Origin: Acinetobacter piscicola
GTDB taxonomy: Bacteria; Pseudomonadota; Gammaproteobacteria; Pseudomonadales; Moraxellaceae
Direction of reading: 5' to 3'
DNA length: 64,000 nucleotides
Assembly (NCBI RefSeq): GCF_015218165.1
Contig: NZ_CP048659.1
Coordinates: 558,001-622,000, forward strand
In this document: one piece after another, positions 8,570 through 15,698 of the stretch
Numbering within the stretch: the first letter of the stretch is position 1
How the letters are laid out: every line of letters begins with the position of its first letter
Notes under the pieces: generated by a model
Seen by the model: the letters and a program-made list of their open reading frames with translations, nothing else
Told to the model about the DNA's origin: nothing
The model's database searches: none
Translations under genes and position numbers: made by a program

Positions 8570-10060
8570 ATGGAAAAGCAAGTTGATATTCTCATTGTAG
8601 GCGCAGGGATCTCTGGTATTGGAGTAGCTGCACATTTATCTAAAAATTCGCCACAACGTTCGTTTGAAATAATTGAGCGCCGAGATAGTTTTGGTGGTAC
8701 TTGGGATTTATTTAAATATCCTGGTATTCGTTCAGATTCGGATATGTCGACTTTTGGTTTTAATTTTAAGCCTTGGCAAAAAGCAAATGTACTTGCAGAT
8801 GGTGCTTCAATTAAAGGTTATGTTTCTGAAGTTGTTGATGAATTTAAACTTAAGGATAAAATTCATTTTAATCATCGGGTACGCACTGCGAATTATGATT
8901 CGGTAACAAAAAAATGGTCTGTGGAAATTGAAGATCCGAATGGTCAATTACAGACTTGGATAGCAAACTTTGTGGTAGGTTGTACCGGTTATTATAACTA
9001 TGACCAAGGTTATCAGCCTGATTATCCTGGTAAAGAAAACTTTAAAGGTGAGTTTGTTAATCCACAATTTTGGCCTGAAAATTTAGATTATGCAGGTAAA
9101 AAAGTTGTGATTATTGGTAGTGGTGCAACAGCAATTACCTTGGTTCCAGCAATGGCAAAAGGGGGTGCAGGTCATGTGACCATGTTACAACGTTCACCTA
9201 CCTATATTGCATCAATTCCATCGGTGGATTTTGTGTATGACAAAATGCGCAAAGTATTGCCTGAAGATTTAGCCTATAAATTGACGCGTGCACGTAATAT
9301 TGGTATGCAACGTGGTATTTATGCACTTGCACAAAAGCAGCCTAAAGTACTGCGTAAATTGTTATTAAAATCAATTGAAATGCAGCTAAAAGGTAAAGTG
9401 GATATGAAACACTTTACGCCAAGCTATAATCCATGGGATCAACGTTTATGCGTCGTGCCTGATGGTGATTTATTTAAGATTTTACGTTCTGGTAAAGCGA
9501 GTGTTGAAACGGATCATATTGAAAAAATTACTGAAACAGGCATTCAACTTAAATCAGGTCAGCATTTGGATGCAGATATTATCGTCTCTGCAACAGGTTT
9601 GGAAATTCAGATTTTAGGTGGTATTAAAGCAACATTAGATGGTAAACCGCTAAATACCTCACAACATATGTTGTATCAAGGTGTGATGGTGAGTGATGTC
9701 CCAAATATGGCGATGATTATTGGTTATATTAATGCATCGTGGACACTTAAAGTTGATATTGCAGCGGATTATATTACTCGTCTCCTCAATTATATGGATA
9801 AGAAAGGCTATGATGAGGTGGTTCCACAAGGTGATGCAACTGAATTGATGGAAGACACCGTTATGGGAAGCTTATCATCGGGTTATATTGCACGTGCTGC
9901 TGATGTGATGCCTAAACAAGGTAAACATGCACCTTGGAAAGTGACGAACAACTATCTTGCAGACCGTAAAGAATTGAAACATGCTAAGTTTGATGATGGT
10001 GTGTTGAAATTTCGTAAGCGTGAAGCACAAGCGGCAAAAAAGCCTAAATTGGTTTCTTAA
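8570..10060 (+). CDS. almA: AlmA-like flavin-binding monooxygenase (Baeyer-Villiger type)
   Basis: Class B flavoprotein monooxygenases use FAD and NADPH to insert oxygen into substrates. AlmA is the Acinetobacter member linked to growth on long-chain n-alkanes. The 496-aa protein has the FAD Rossmann motif VGAGISGIG (residues 10-18), FGGTWDLFKYPGIRSDSDM (41-59), which is typical of Baeyer-Villiger enzymes, and a second Rossmann motif IIGSGATAITLVP (181-193) for NADPH. The fingerprint FxGxxxHxxxWP is at 158-169 but reads FKGEFVNPQFWP, with Asn164 where the family has His. Length and sequence style suit AlmA; substrate assignment is inferred. It has its own promoter and terminator. Confidence 0.8.
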   Translation: MEKQVDILIVGAGISGIGVAAHLSKNSPQRSFEIIERRDSFGGTWDLFKYPGIRSDSDMSTFGFNFKPWQKANVLADGASIKGYVSEVVDEFKLKDKIHFNHRVRTANYDSVTKKWSVEIEDPNGQLQTWIANFVVGCTGYYNYDQGYQPDYPGKENFKGEFVNPQFWPENLDYAGKKVVIIGSGATAITLVPAMAKGGAGHVTMLQRSPTYIASIPSVDFVYDKMRKVLPEDLAYKLTRARNIGMQRGIYALAQKQPKVLRKLLLKSIEMQLKGKVDMKHFTPSYNPWDQRLCVVPDGDLFKILRSGKASVETDHIEKITETGIQLKSGQHLDADIIVSATGLEIQILGGIKATLDGKPLNTSQHMLYQGVMVSDVPNMAMIIGYINASWTLKVDIAADYITRLLNYMDKKGYDEVVPQGDATELMEDTVMGSLSSGYIARAADVMPKQGKHAPWKVTNNYLADRKELKHAKFDDGVLKFRKREAQAAKKPKLVS

Positions 10061-10077
10061 TTAAAATAGGGAATCAG

Positions 10078-10100
10078 AAAAGGAGCGAAAGCTCCTTTTT
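10078..10100 (+). terminator. Rho-independent terminator after the almA-like gene
   Basis: GGAGC-GAAA-GCTCC preceded by an A-run and followed by TTTTTT, 18 bp after the stop codon. It separates the monooxygenase transcript from the hydrolase gene. Confidence 0.9.
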
Positions 10101-10494
10101 TATTTTCAAGACCAAAGGGTTCATTTTTATTACGATAAAATATGCTAAAAATATTCAGCTTTCATTATAAATTTAGGATGAATACATGATGCAGCTTATA
10201 CATTCAGTGCATAGAATTAAAATTGAAAAGGCTGAATTATTTGCACAGCATTGGCAAAAGGATTGCACTTTTGAGCAAAAATCACCGATTATTTTATTTC
10301 ATGAATCACTGGGAAGTGTGGAATTGTGGCGTGATTTTCCTGAAAAATTGGCAATGGTGACAGGGCGTAGTGTCATTGCTTATGATCGTTTAGGATTTGG
10401 TTGTTCCTCTGCATTAGATCATCCCTTAGCTATTGATTTTGTTGCACAAGAAGCCAAATCAATATTGCCTATTCTGTTAGATCATTTTCAAATC

Positions 10495-10502
10495 AATACT
10501 TT
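10495..10502. repeat. Target site duplication, left copy
   Basis: AATACTTT directly precedes the left end of the IS and is repeated exactly at 11291-11298. An 8-bp duplication fits IS1-family transposition. Confidence 0.95.
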
Positions 10503-10527
10503 GGTGGTGTTTCAAAAAGTATGCTGA
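10503..10527 (+). repeat. Left terminal inverted repeat of the IS1-family element
   Basis: 25 bp, identical to the reverse complement of 11266-11290. It begins GGTGGTGTTTC, a GG start as in IS1. Confidence 0.95.
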
Positions 10528-10561
10528 AACAAAGCAGGTTGAATTTTGATAAAATAGAGAA

Positions 10562-11263
10562 ATGCGAATAACTCTAGAAATCAAATGTCCAACCTGCCTC
10601 AGTGACAGTATAAAGAAAAATGGCATCAAAGTAGATGGGAAACAAAACTATCAGTGCAAAGACTGTAAACGTCAGTTTATTGGTGACCATGCTCTGAGCT
10701 ATCTAGGATGTCATTCAGGCATTACTCGAAAAATATTACAGTTGATGGTCAGAGGTAGTGGTATACGAGATATCGCTGAAGTTGAGCGAATCAGTATCGG
10801 TAAAGTTTTACGTACTTTAACCGAATCGACCTACCAAATTCAGCCTAAACAAAGTCATTATGAGTCTCTTGAAGTTGATGAGTTTTGGACTTTTGTGGGA
10901 AATAAAAATAATAAACAATGGCTTATTTACGCCTACCATCGAGAAACAGGTGAGATTGTTGCTTATGTTTGGGGTAAAAGAGACTTAGCTACAGTTCAAC
11001 GATTGAAGGCAAAGCTTAAACAATTAGGTATTCACTACACCCGAATTGCAAGTGATCATTGGGACAGTTTCATAACTGCTTTTAAAAACTGCAAGCAAAG
11101 TATTGGTAAATTTTTTACTGTAGGTATTGAAGGTAATAATTGCAAAATAAGGCATCGAATTAGGCGCGGTTTTAGAAGGAGTTGTAATTTTTCAAAAAAG
11201 ATTGAAAACCATTTTAAAGCTTTCGACTTAACCTTTTTTTACATCAATAATGGCTTCATTTAA
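10562..11263 (+). CDS. IS1-family DDE transposase, single reading frame
   Basis: The 233-aa protein corresponds to the InsAB' fusion of IS1. An N-terminal zinc finger has Cys9, Cys12, Cys32 and Cys35 (CPTC and CKDC). A helix-turn-helix region follows, then the catalytic domain with D106 (EVDEFW), D165 (ASDHWD) and E190 (GIEGNN), followed by the basic RHRIRRGFRRSCNFSKK block. Unlike classical IS1, no frameshift is needed to join the two parts. No stop or deletion is visible, so the enzyme is probably functional. Confidence 0.93.
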   Translation: MRITLEIKCPTCLSDSIKKNGIKVDGKQNYQCKDCKRQFIGDHALSYLGCHSGITRKILQLMVRGSGIRDIAEVERISIGKVLRTLTESTYQIQPKQSHYESLEVDEFWTFVGNKNNKQWLIYAYHRETGEIVAYVWGKRDLATVQRLKAKLKQLGIHYTRIASDHWDSFITAFKNCKQSIGKFFTVGIEGNNCKIRHRIRRGFRRSCNFSKKIENHFKAFDLTFFYINNGFI

Positions 11264-11265
11264 TG

Positions 11266-11290
11266 TCAGCATACTTTTTGAAACACCACC
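11266..11290 (-). repeat. Right terminal inverted repeat of the IS1-family element
   Basis: Perfect reverse complement of 10503-10527. It starts 3 bp after the transposase stop codon. Confidence 0.95.
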
Positions 11291-11298
11291 AATACTTT
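11291..11298. repeat. Target site duplication, right copy
   Basis: AATACTTT, identical to 10495-10502. Confidence 0.95.
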
Positions 11299-11858
11299 TA
11301 TTGCAATGGGGCATAGTGCAGGTGGTGGTATGGCTAGTGTTTGTGCTGCACTTTACCCAAGGCAATGCCAAGCTTTAATCACAGTGTCTGCGCAATCTCA
11401 AGTAGAAGACGTGACTTTAGCAGGGATTAGGCAAGCTAAAGAAAATTTTAAAAATGAAAAATTATTTAATCGTTTAGCTAAATACCATGCAGACAAAACA
11501 CAATGGGTATTAGATGCATGGACAGAAACATGGCTTTCACCTGATTTTGTAACATGGAATTTGGATGAGTATTTGACTTTAATTCAATGTCCCCTTTTGG
11601 CGATTCATGGCGAACATGATGAATATGCAACTTTAGCGCAACCGAGACGTTTCGTTGAGCGAGGGCAGGGTGAAAATGTATTGGCGATTATTGAGGCTTG
11701 TGGACATTTTCCTCATCAAGAAAAACAGCATGACGTTTTAGAATTGGTTGAAGGATTTTTAAAAAGAATTACTTAAATATTGCGATTGAATAAATGTTTA
11801 AATGTGAATATTAAGTAAACTGATCACTTTTTTTATAAAAATAAATTTTAATGAGAAT

Positions 11859-11884
11859 GCATCTCCCTTCTAATAGGAAGATGC
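11859..11884. terminator. Possible bidirectional terminator between convergent genes
   Basis: GCATCT at 11859-11864 pairs with AGATGC at 11879-11884, with further partial pairing inside, between the hydrolase remnant and the convergent acyl-CoA dehydrogenase. The flanking T-runs are weak, so this is tentative. Confidence 0.45.
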
Positions 11885-11918
11885 TTTAAGTTCTATATGA
11901 AGACAGCATTGACCGTAT

Positions 11919-13091
11919 TTAAAGTGAACGAGAAATCAATTCCTTCATAATTTCATTGGTCCCTGCATAAATACGGTTTGCACGGTTATCGATATAAGCA
12001 CGAGCAATTGGGTATTCGAGCATATAGCCATATCCACCATGGAGTTGTAGGCACTCATCGACAACATTTGAGAATAATTCAGAAATTTTATATTTAGCGG
12101 CTGCGGCTGCATCTACACCAAGTGAGCCTTCAAGTTGTAGTTCCATACAACGATCTAGATAAGCACGACAGAAGTCAATTTCAGTCCGCATTTCAGCAAG
12201 TTTAAAACGTGTGTTTTGGAACGCACCGATGGGTTTGCCAAATGCTTTACGATCTTTCGTATATTGCACGGTATGTGCAAATGCAGCTTCAGCACCTGCT
12301 TGGCAGATAATCGCAACGAGCATACGTTCCCAAGCCAATTCTTTCATAAGCATGATAAACCCCATGCCTTCCATACCCAGTAAATTTTCTTTTGGGACAC
12401 GGACATCTTCAAAGAATAACTCACAGGTATCTTGACCTTTCATCCCTATTTTGTTGAGTGGTTTACCTTTGCTAAATCCTGCGCGGTCAGCTTCAACAAT
12501 GATCAAAGATAAGTTAGCAGAACCTTTGTCTGTATTGCCTGTTTTGCACACGACGATTGCCATGTCGCATAAATAACCATTGGTAATGAAGATTTTCGAA
12601 CCATTGATGACATATTCATCGCCATCTAAAACGGCTGTGGTACGTACACCTTGTAAATCAGAACCTGTGCCAGGTTCGGTCATTGCAATGGCAGTTACTG
12701 CTTCACCTGATGCCATTTTGGGTAACCAATGTTTCTTTTGTTCTTCATTACCAAAGTTGTTGATATAGTTTGCAACAATGTCAGAATGTAATGAAAAACC
12801 TGTTGAAGAATCCATTGCATAGGCTTGTTCTTCAATCAAAATCATACTGTATAAACGGTCTACACCATAACCACCATATTCTTCTGGCATGGTTGCACAC
12901 AATAAGCCCATTTCGCCTGCTTTATTCCATAAATCACGGTCAACGTGTTGTTGTTCTTCGTATTTGGCGATATTGGGTACGACTTCTTTCTCATAAAACT
13001 TGCGGACTGTTTCACGAAATGCTTCATGTTCAGCATTAAATAAATTGCGAGGTAGCATATTTGCCAATGGACGAATTGCGCCTGATTGCAT
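11919..13091 (-). CDS. Acyl-CoA dehydrogenase (long-chain/isovaleryl-like active site)
   Basis: This FAD flavoprotein should oxidise acyl-CoA to 2-enoyl-CoA in beta-oxidation or branched-chain degradation. In the 390-aa protein, AMTEPGTGSDLQGVRTTA (136-153) and FITNGYLCDMAIV (168-180) are the FAD/substrate signatures, and CLQLHGGYGYMLEYPIAR is the C-terminal one. The medium-chain catalytic Glu in the YEGT motif is Ala here (IYAGTNEI). Instead, Glu255 in ELAWERMLVA aligns with the catalytic Glu of the long-chain and isovaleryl enzymes. That points to longer or branched substrates, but specificity is not decided. It is transcribed toward the hydrolase and diverges from sdhE. Confidence 0.92.
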   Translation of the reverse strand: MQSGAIRPLANMLPRNLFNAEHEAFRETVRKFYEKEVVPNIAKYEEQQHVDRDLWNKAGEMGLLCATMPEEYGGYGVDRLYSMILIEEQAYAMDSSTGFSLHSDIVANYINNFGNEEQKKHWLPKMASGEAVTAIAMTEPGTGSDLQGVRTTAVLDGDEYVINGSKIFITNGYLCDMAIVVCKTGNTDKGSANLSLIIVEADRAGFSKGKPLNKIGMKGQDTCELFFEDVRVPKENLLGMEGMGFIMLMKELAWERMLVAIICQAGAEAAFAHTVQYTKDRKAFGKPIGAFQNTRFKLAEMRTEIDFCRAYLDRCMELQLEGSLGVDAAAAAKYKISELFSNVVDECLQLHGGYGYMLEYPIARAYIDNRANRIYAGTNEIMKELISRSL

Positions 13092-13151
13092 GTTTTTTAT
13101 TCCAAATTATTGTTTAATATTTATAAATTAAGTGAACATTCAGCTAGTCTC

Positions 13152-13170
13152 AATGAGGTGAATGCTCATT
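13152..13170. promoter_or_regulatory. Inverted repeat between acyl-CoA dehydrogenase and sdhE
   Basis: AATGAG-N7-CTCATT, with perfect 6-bp arms, lies 61 bp upstream of the acyl-CoA dehydrogenase start. Related half-sites (GTGAACATTCA, GTGAATGCTCA) recur nearby. It could be an operator for a TetR- or GntR-type regulator of fatty-acid genes; the regulator is not identified. Confidence 0.35.
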
Positions 13171-13182
13171 TGATATTAAATA

Positions 13183-13211
13183 TTGATATATTTCGCCAAT
13201 CGACATATATA
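13183..13211 (+). promoter_or_regulatory. Candidate promoter of sdhE
   Basis: TTGATA at 13183-13188 and TATATA at 13206-13211 with a 17-bp spacer, 62 bp before the sdhE start. Confidence 0.4.
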
Positions 13212-13272
13212 CTCAAGTATTTATGATGGAATCAGGTAAAATACTGCTCACTATCATCTTCGGGGAAAATCA

Positions 13273-13530
13273 ATGTTTGAAGAATTAACTTTGGAAGAGC
13301 GTAAAGTCATTTATCGTGCACGTCGTGGTTTAAAAGAAATAGATGTTTATTTTGATCCTTATGTGAAGCAATATTATTTACAAGCAGATGCGACAGAGAA
13401 AGGCTTGTTTAAAGAGTTAGTGGATCAGGAAGACCCTGATTTGCTAGATTGGTTTATGGAGGTTTCTGAGCCACCAAAACCTGAATTAAGACAACTTATT
13501 ATTAAATTAAAAAAATATGTCCACGGTTAA
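13273..13530 (+). CDS. sdhE: SdhE family FAD assembly factor
   Basis: SdhE helps attach FAD covalently to the flavoprotein subunit of succinate dehydrogenase and related enzymes. The 85-aa protein has the family motif in ARRGLKEIDVYF (RGxxE, residues about 17-21) and the C-terminal LLDWFMEVSEPPKPEL. GGGG lies 7 bp before the ATG. It overlaps the next gene by 14 bp, as is common for sdhE-ygfX pairs. The pair has also been described as a toxin-antitoxin module (cptBA) in E. coli; I infer only the flavinylation role here. Confidence 0.92.
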   Translation: MFEELTLEERKVIYRARRGLKEIDVYFDPYVKQYYLQADATEKGLFKELVDQEDPDLLDWFMEVSEPPKPELRQLIIKLKKYVHG

Positions 13531-13933
13531 TTCTAATTTTTATCCGTGTTTTCAACTGAAACCTAGTCGATTTAAATATGGGTTTCAGTTTTTTTTCGGT
13601 CTTGTGATTAGCATAATTTTATTTCAAATTTTGAGTCTTGGTATTTGGTTGGTTGCGGTCTTTCTGTTGCTTATTTCAGCGTGTTTTTGGCATAGGCAGG
13701 CAAGAATTGAGCAATTTGAACAGTTGGATGTAGATCTTTGGTCGGTCAAAATGACGCAAGACACAGTCATTCAACGGGTGAAAATCAAAAAAATGGTGGA
13801 TCATCTTTTTTATATTGTGATCTATTTTGAGGATATCAATGCGCTCAATAAGTCATCAAATATCATTATTTGGCATGATCAATGTGACTTAAAAAGCTGG
13901 AAAATGTTAAAAGCACATGCAAACTTAGGTTAA
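13517..13933 (+). CDS. YgfX-like membrane protein partner of SdhE
   Basis: This 138-aa protein starts inside the end of sdhE, so the two should be translationally coupled. After a short N-terminal segment containing CFQLKPSRFKYGFQ, two membrane helices follow (about 24-56, FFFGLVISIILFQILSLGIW and onward), then a soluble C-terminal region with DLWSVKMTQDTVIQRVKIK. Position, size and topology fit the YgfX/CptA family, but residue similarity is weak by eye. Confidence 0.75.
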   Translation: MSTVNSNFYPCFQLKPSRFKYGFQFFFGLVISIILFQILSLGIWLVAVFLLLISACFWHRQARIEQFEQLDVDLWSVKMTQDTVIQRVKIKKMVDHLFYIVIYFEDINALNKSSNIIIWHDQCDLKSWKMLKAHANLG

Positions 13934-14072
13934 TTGTTGGACATTTTTTAATTGGGTTGAATTTTATAAAATTATTTAAAAATAATATCTTATAATGTGT
14001 ATTAAGTACAAAATAATCGATTGTTAGACTAAAATCACACAAACTAAGCAAAAAAATGGATTGTTAGACAAT
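13933..14072. repeat. Short repeats of ATTGTTAGAC upstream of the 42-aa gene
   Basis: ATTGTTAGAC occurs at 14020-14029 and 14060-14069, exactly 40 bp apart and each preceded by G. A variant ATTGTTGGACA lies at 13933-13943. The 14060 copy extends to ATTGTTAGACAAT, an imperfect palindrome. The same word occurs at 8439-8450 before the almA-like gene. They may be protein-binding sites; nothing decides which. Confidence 0.45.
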
Positions 14073-14138
14073 TATATTTATGAATTTTAAATTTTACCTG
14101 TACATTAAACCTACCAACAGCAAATGAGGAATTTCGAG

Positions 14139-14267
14139 ATGACTGAAGTTCAACAATGGTTGTTTCTAGTGGTCGCAATTATTCTTGCGATTGTGGTAGG
14201 AAGACTAGGAACTGTGCTGAGGGAACAGATTGAGAAAAGAAAGCTCAAAACTAACAAACTCTCTTGA
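14139..14267 (+). CDS. Small single-pass membrane protein (42 aa), unknown function
   Basis: Reading from the ATG at 14139 gives MTEVQQWLFLVVAIILAIVV, then GRLGTVLREQIEKRKLKTNKLS and a TGA stop. One hydrophobic helix spans residues 7-20, followed by a basic, partly amphipathic tail. GAGGA lies 8-12 bp upstream as a ribosome-binding site, and a strong terminator follows 18 bp after the stop. So it looks like a free-standing transcription unit. I do not recognise the family. Confidence 0.7.
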   Translation: MTEVQQWLFLVVAIILAIVVGRLGTVLREQIEKRKLKTNKLS

Positions 14268-14284
14268 GGGTTTATTGTTTAATA

Positions 14285-14323
14285 AGTAGCATGTGCTGAA
14301 CCGTCGCAATGCTACTTTTTTTT
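14285..14323 (+). terminator. Rho-independent terminator after the 42-aa gene
   Basis: AGTAGCAT pairs with ATGCTACT and is followed by a run of eight T residues. It closes the small-protein unit and insulates the lipoprotein gene downstream. Confidence 0.88.
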
Positions 14324-14484
14324 GCCTAAAATTTGCTAGTTCTTATTGTGCGGTCAATTCATTTCTATGTGGATTGTGGCAAATTATATTAATAAAATTA
14401 GAGTTATTGCTCTTTTCATCAAATAGAGCATCTGATATTTTAAGTAAAAAGGACATAAACACAATTATATAGAGGACAGGAAGT

Positions 14485-15612
14485 ATGTCTAAAGTCCAAA
14501 AAATTGGGCAATTTATGGTGACTGCCATTGTTGCTTCATCCATTTTATCTGGTTGTTCATATGTGGTTAAGTCTGGGGCAAATGTCGCTTTAGGCTTTAG
14601 TGAAAATCATATTGTGCCACCCATTTTAGCAGGTAATGATGCAGATATGGCATGCCAATCCGGTAGTGCTTTAACCCCCGCTGTGATGGCAACCAAAGAT
14701 ATGGGGGCTGATCCAACTCGTATGGCTGTATTGCTGTACTCTGCGGCAGGGATATGTGCTGAAAATCGTGCTTTAGAGGCGGAGTTGCGTTATTTACGTG
14801 CTTCAAAAGACGGTAAAGTATCAGAAGCGCAAGATGCACGAGTAGAGCAAAAACGTTGGGCTGCATTGGCTGCAAATCGTCAGTATGCCGGCTATCAGTT
14901 ATTTGCTGAACGTTGGCAAGCCAAATATAAATATACATTGGGTGATTCTTGCCCAACGATGAAAAAAGATTTAGATCAGACCATTTATCTCTTGGGAATG
15001 CTTAGTGGTTTGCAAGCGATGACCAATGATATTAATTCAGGTGGTGCAGCAAACGTTCCAAAGGATATCGCAGCAATTGTCGAACGTGGTATGACGTGTT
15101 TGGATAATAATAAATTCTGGGGTGCGCCAATGGCGACACGTGCAGTGATTTGGACATTATTACCTGGTGCGGATGAAGGTAAGCCTGATCCATATCAAAC
15201 TTTGAAACAGTCTATGCAAATCGGTGAACAAAAAGGTGTGCGTCTAGCCCATGCTTTATATGCTGTATCTGCTCAAGCCAGTGGTGATGATGCACGTATT
15301 CGTGAAGCATTACGAACTTATGCTGCATCTCGTGAAGAAGATAAACCTGTTAATCCAGAGTTTAGATTGATTGATGCAATGGCAGGGCAAATGGTACAAG
15401 CGATTGCAGACCGTTATTGGACTGAACATACAGGTGTGCGTGCAGCAGATGATGGTATGACTGTATTCTGGGATGAGCAAGGTGCAACAGGCGATGATTC
15501 TTTATTTGAGGGATTAGGCGATCCTGCAACGGAGGATTCTGGGGCTGCTCCAGCTCAACAAGAAACAGCTGCACCGACTGAAGAAGCTACGCCAGAAAGT
15601 GCAACACCTTAA
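14485..15612 (+). CDS. Lipoprotein resembling the TRAP-associated TAtT family
   Basis: The 375-aa protein has a lipoprotein signal peptide with lipobox LSGC (Cys24), so it should be membrane-anchored and periplasm-facing. Features are DADMACQSGSALTPAVM, AAGICAENRALEAELRYLRA, YLLGMLSGLQAMTNDIN (about 168-184), VPKDIAAIVERGMTCLD, and an ending rich in Ala, Pro, Glu and Thr. This pattern resembles TRAP-transporter T-component (TAtT) lipoproteins, helical TPR-like proteins thought to assist binding-protein-dependent TRAP uptake. A TRAP permease gene lies 1 kb downstream, which supports the link. The assignment rests on pattern and context. Confidence 0.6.
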   Translation: MSKVQKIGQFMVTAIVASSILSGCSYVVKSGANVALGFSENHIVPPILAGNDADMACQSGSALTPAVMATKDMGADPTRMAVLLYSAAGICAENRALEAELRYLRASKDGKVSEAQDARVEQKRWAALAANRQYAGYQLFAERWQAKYKYTLGDSCPTMKKDLDQTIYLLGMLSGLQAMTNDINSGGAANVPKDIAAIVERGMTCLDNNKFWGAPMATRAVIWTLLPGADEGKPDPYQTLKQSMQIGEQKGVRLAHALYAVSAQASGDDARIREALRTYAASREEDKPVNPEFRLIDAMAGQMVQAIADRYWTEHTGVRAADDGMTVFWDEQGATGDDSLFEGLGDPATEDSGAAPAQQETAAPTEEATPESATP

Positions 15613-15654
15613 CTGCAAAAATACACATTGAAATTTAATTTTTGTATTTATACT

Positions 15655-15685
15655 CAAGAAAAGCTTCGGCTTTTCTTGTTTTTTT
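15655..15685 (+). terminator. Rho-independent terminator after the lipoprotein gene
   Basis: CAAGAAAAGC-TTCG-GCTTTTCTTG, a perfect 10-bp stem with a stable tetraloop, followed by seven T residues. It ends just before the ribosome-binding site of the rhomboid gene. Confidence 0.93.
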
Positions 15686-15698
15686 AGAGGAACTGGAT

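Larger units (their letters stand above)
10503..11290 (+). mobile_element. IS1-family insertion sequence (788 bp), apparently intact
   Basis: The ends are perfect 25-bp inverted repeats: 10503-10527 begins GGTGGTGTTTCAAAAAGTAT and its reverse complement ends the element at 11266-11290. Flanking AATACTTT copies mark recent insertion. The size is close to IS1 itself (768 bp). One uninterrupted transposase gene occupies most of the element. I cannot assign an ISfinder name without a search. Confidence 0.95.
10186..11776 (+). pseudogene. Alpha/beta hydrolase gene split by an IS1-family insertion
   Basis: Two fragments, 10186-10502 and 11299-11776, rejoin in frame if the IS and one 8-bp target copy are removed, giving a 264-aa alpha/beta hydrolase. 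The junction reads NTF-IAMGHSAGGGMASV, so the element sits just before the nucleophile elbow GHSAG. The acid (HGEHDEY) and the histidine (ACGHFPHQ) are present in the second fragment. The N-terminal part has PIILFHESLGSVELWRDFP and VIAYDRLGFGCS, typical of the core fold. The natural substrate is unknown; an ester-hydrolysing role beside a Baeyer-Villiger monooxygenase is a reasonable inference. As it stands, no full-length enzyme can be made. Confidence 0.93.

Noticed and set aside
13273..13933. sdhE-ygfX as a new toxin-antitoxin module
   Set aside because: The pair is a known conserved arrangement, and the sequence supports only the flavinylation-factor assignment.
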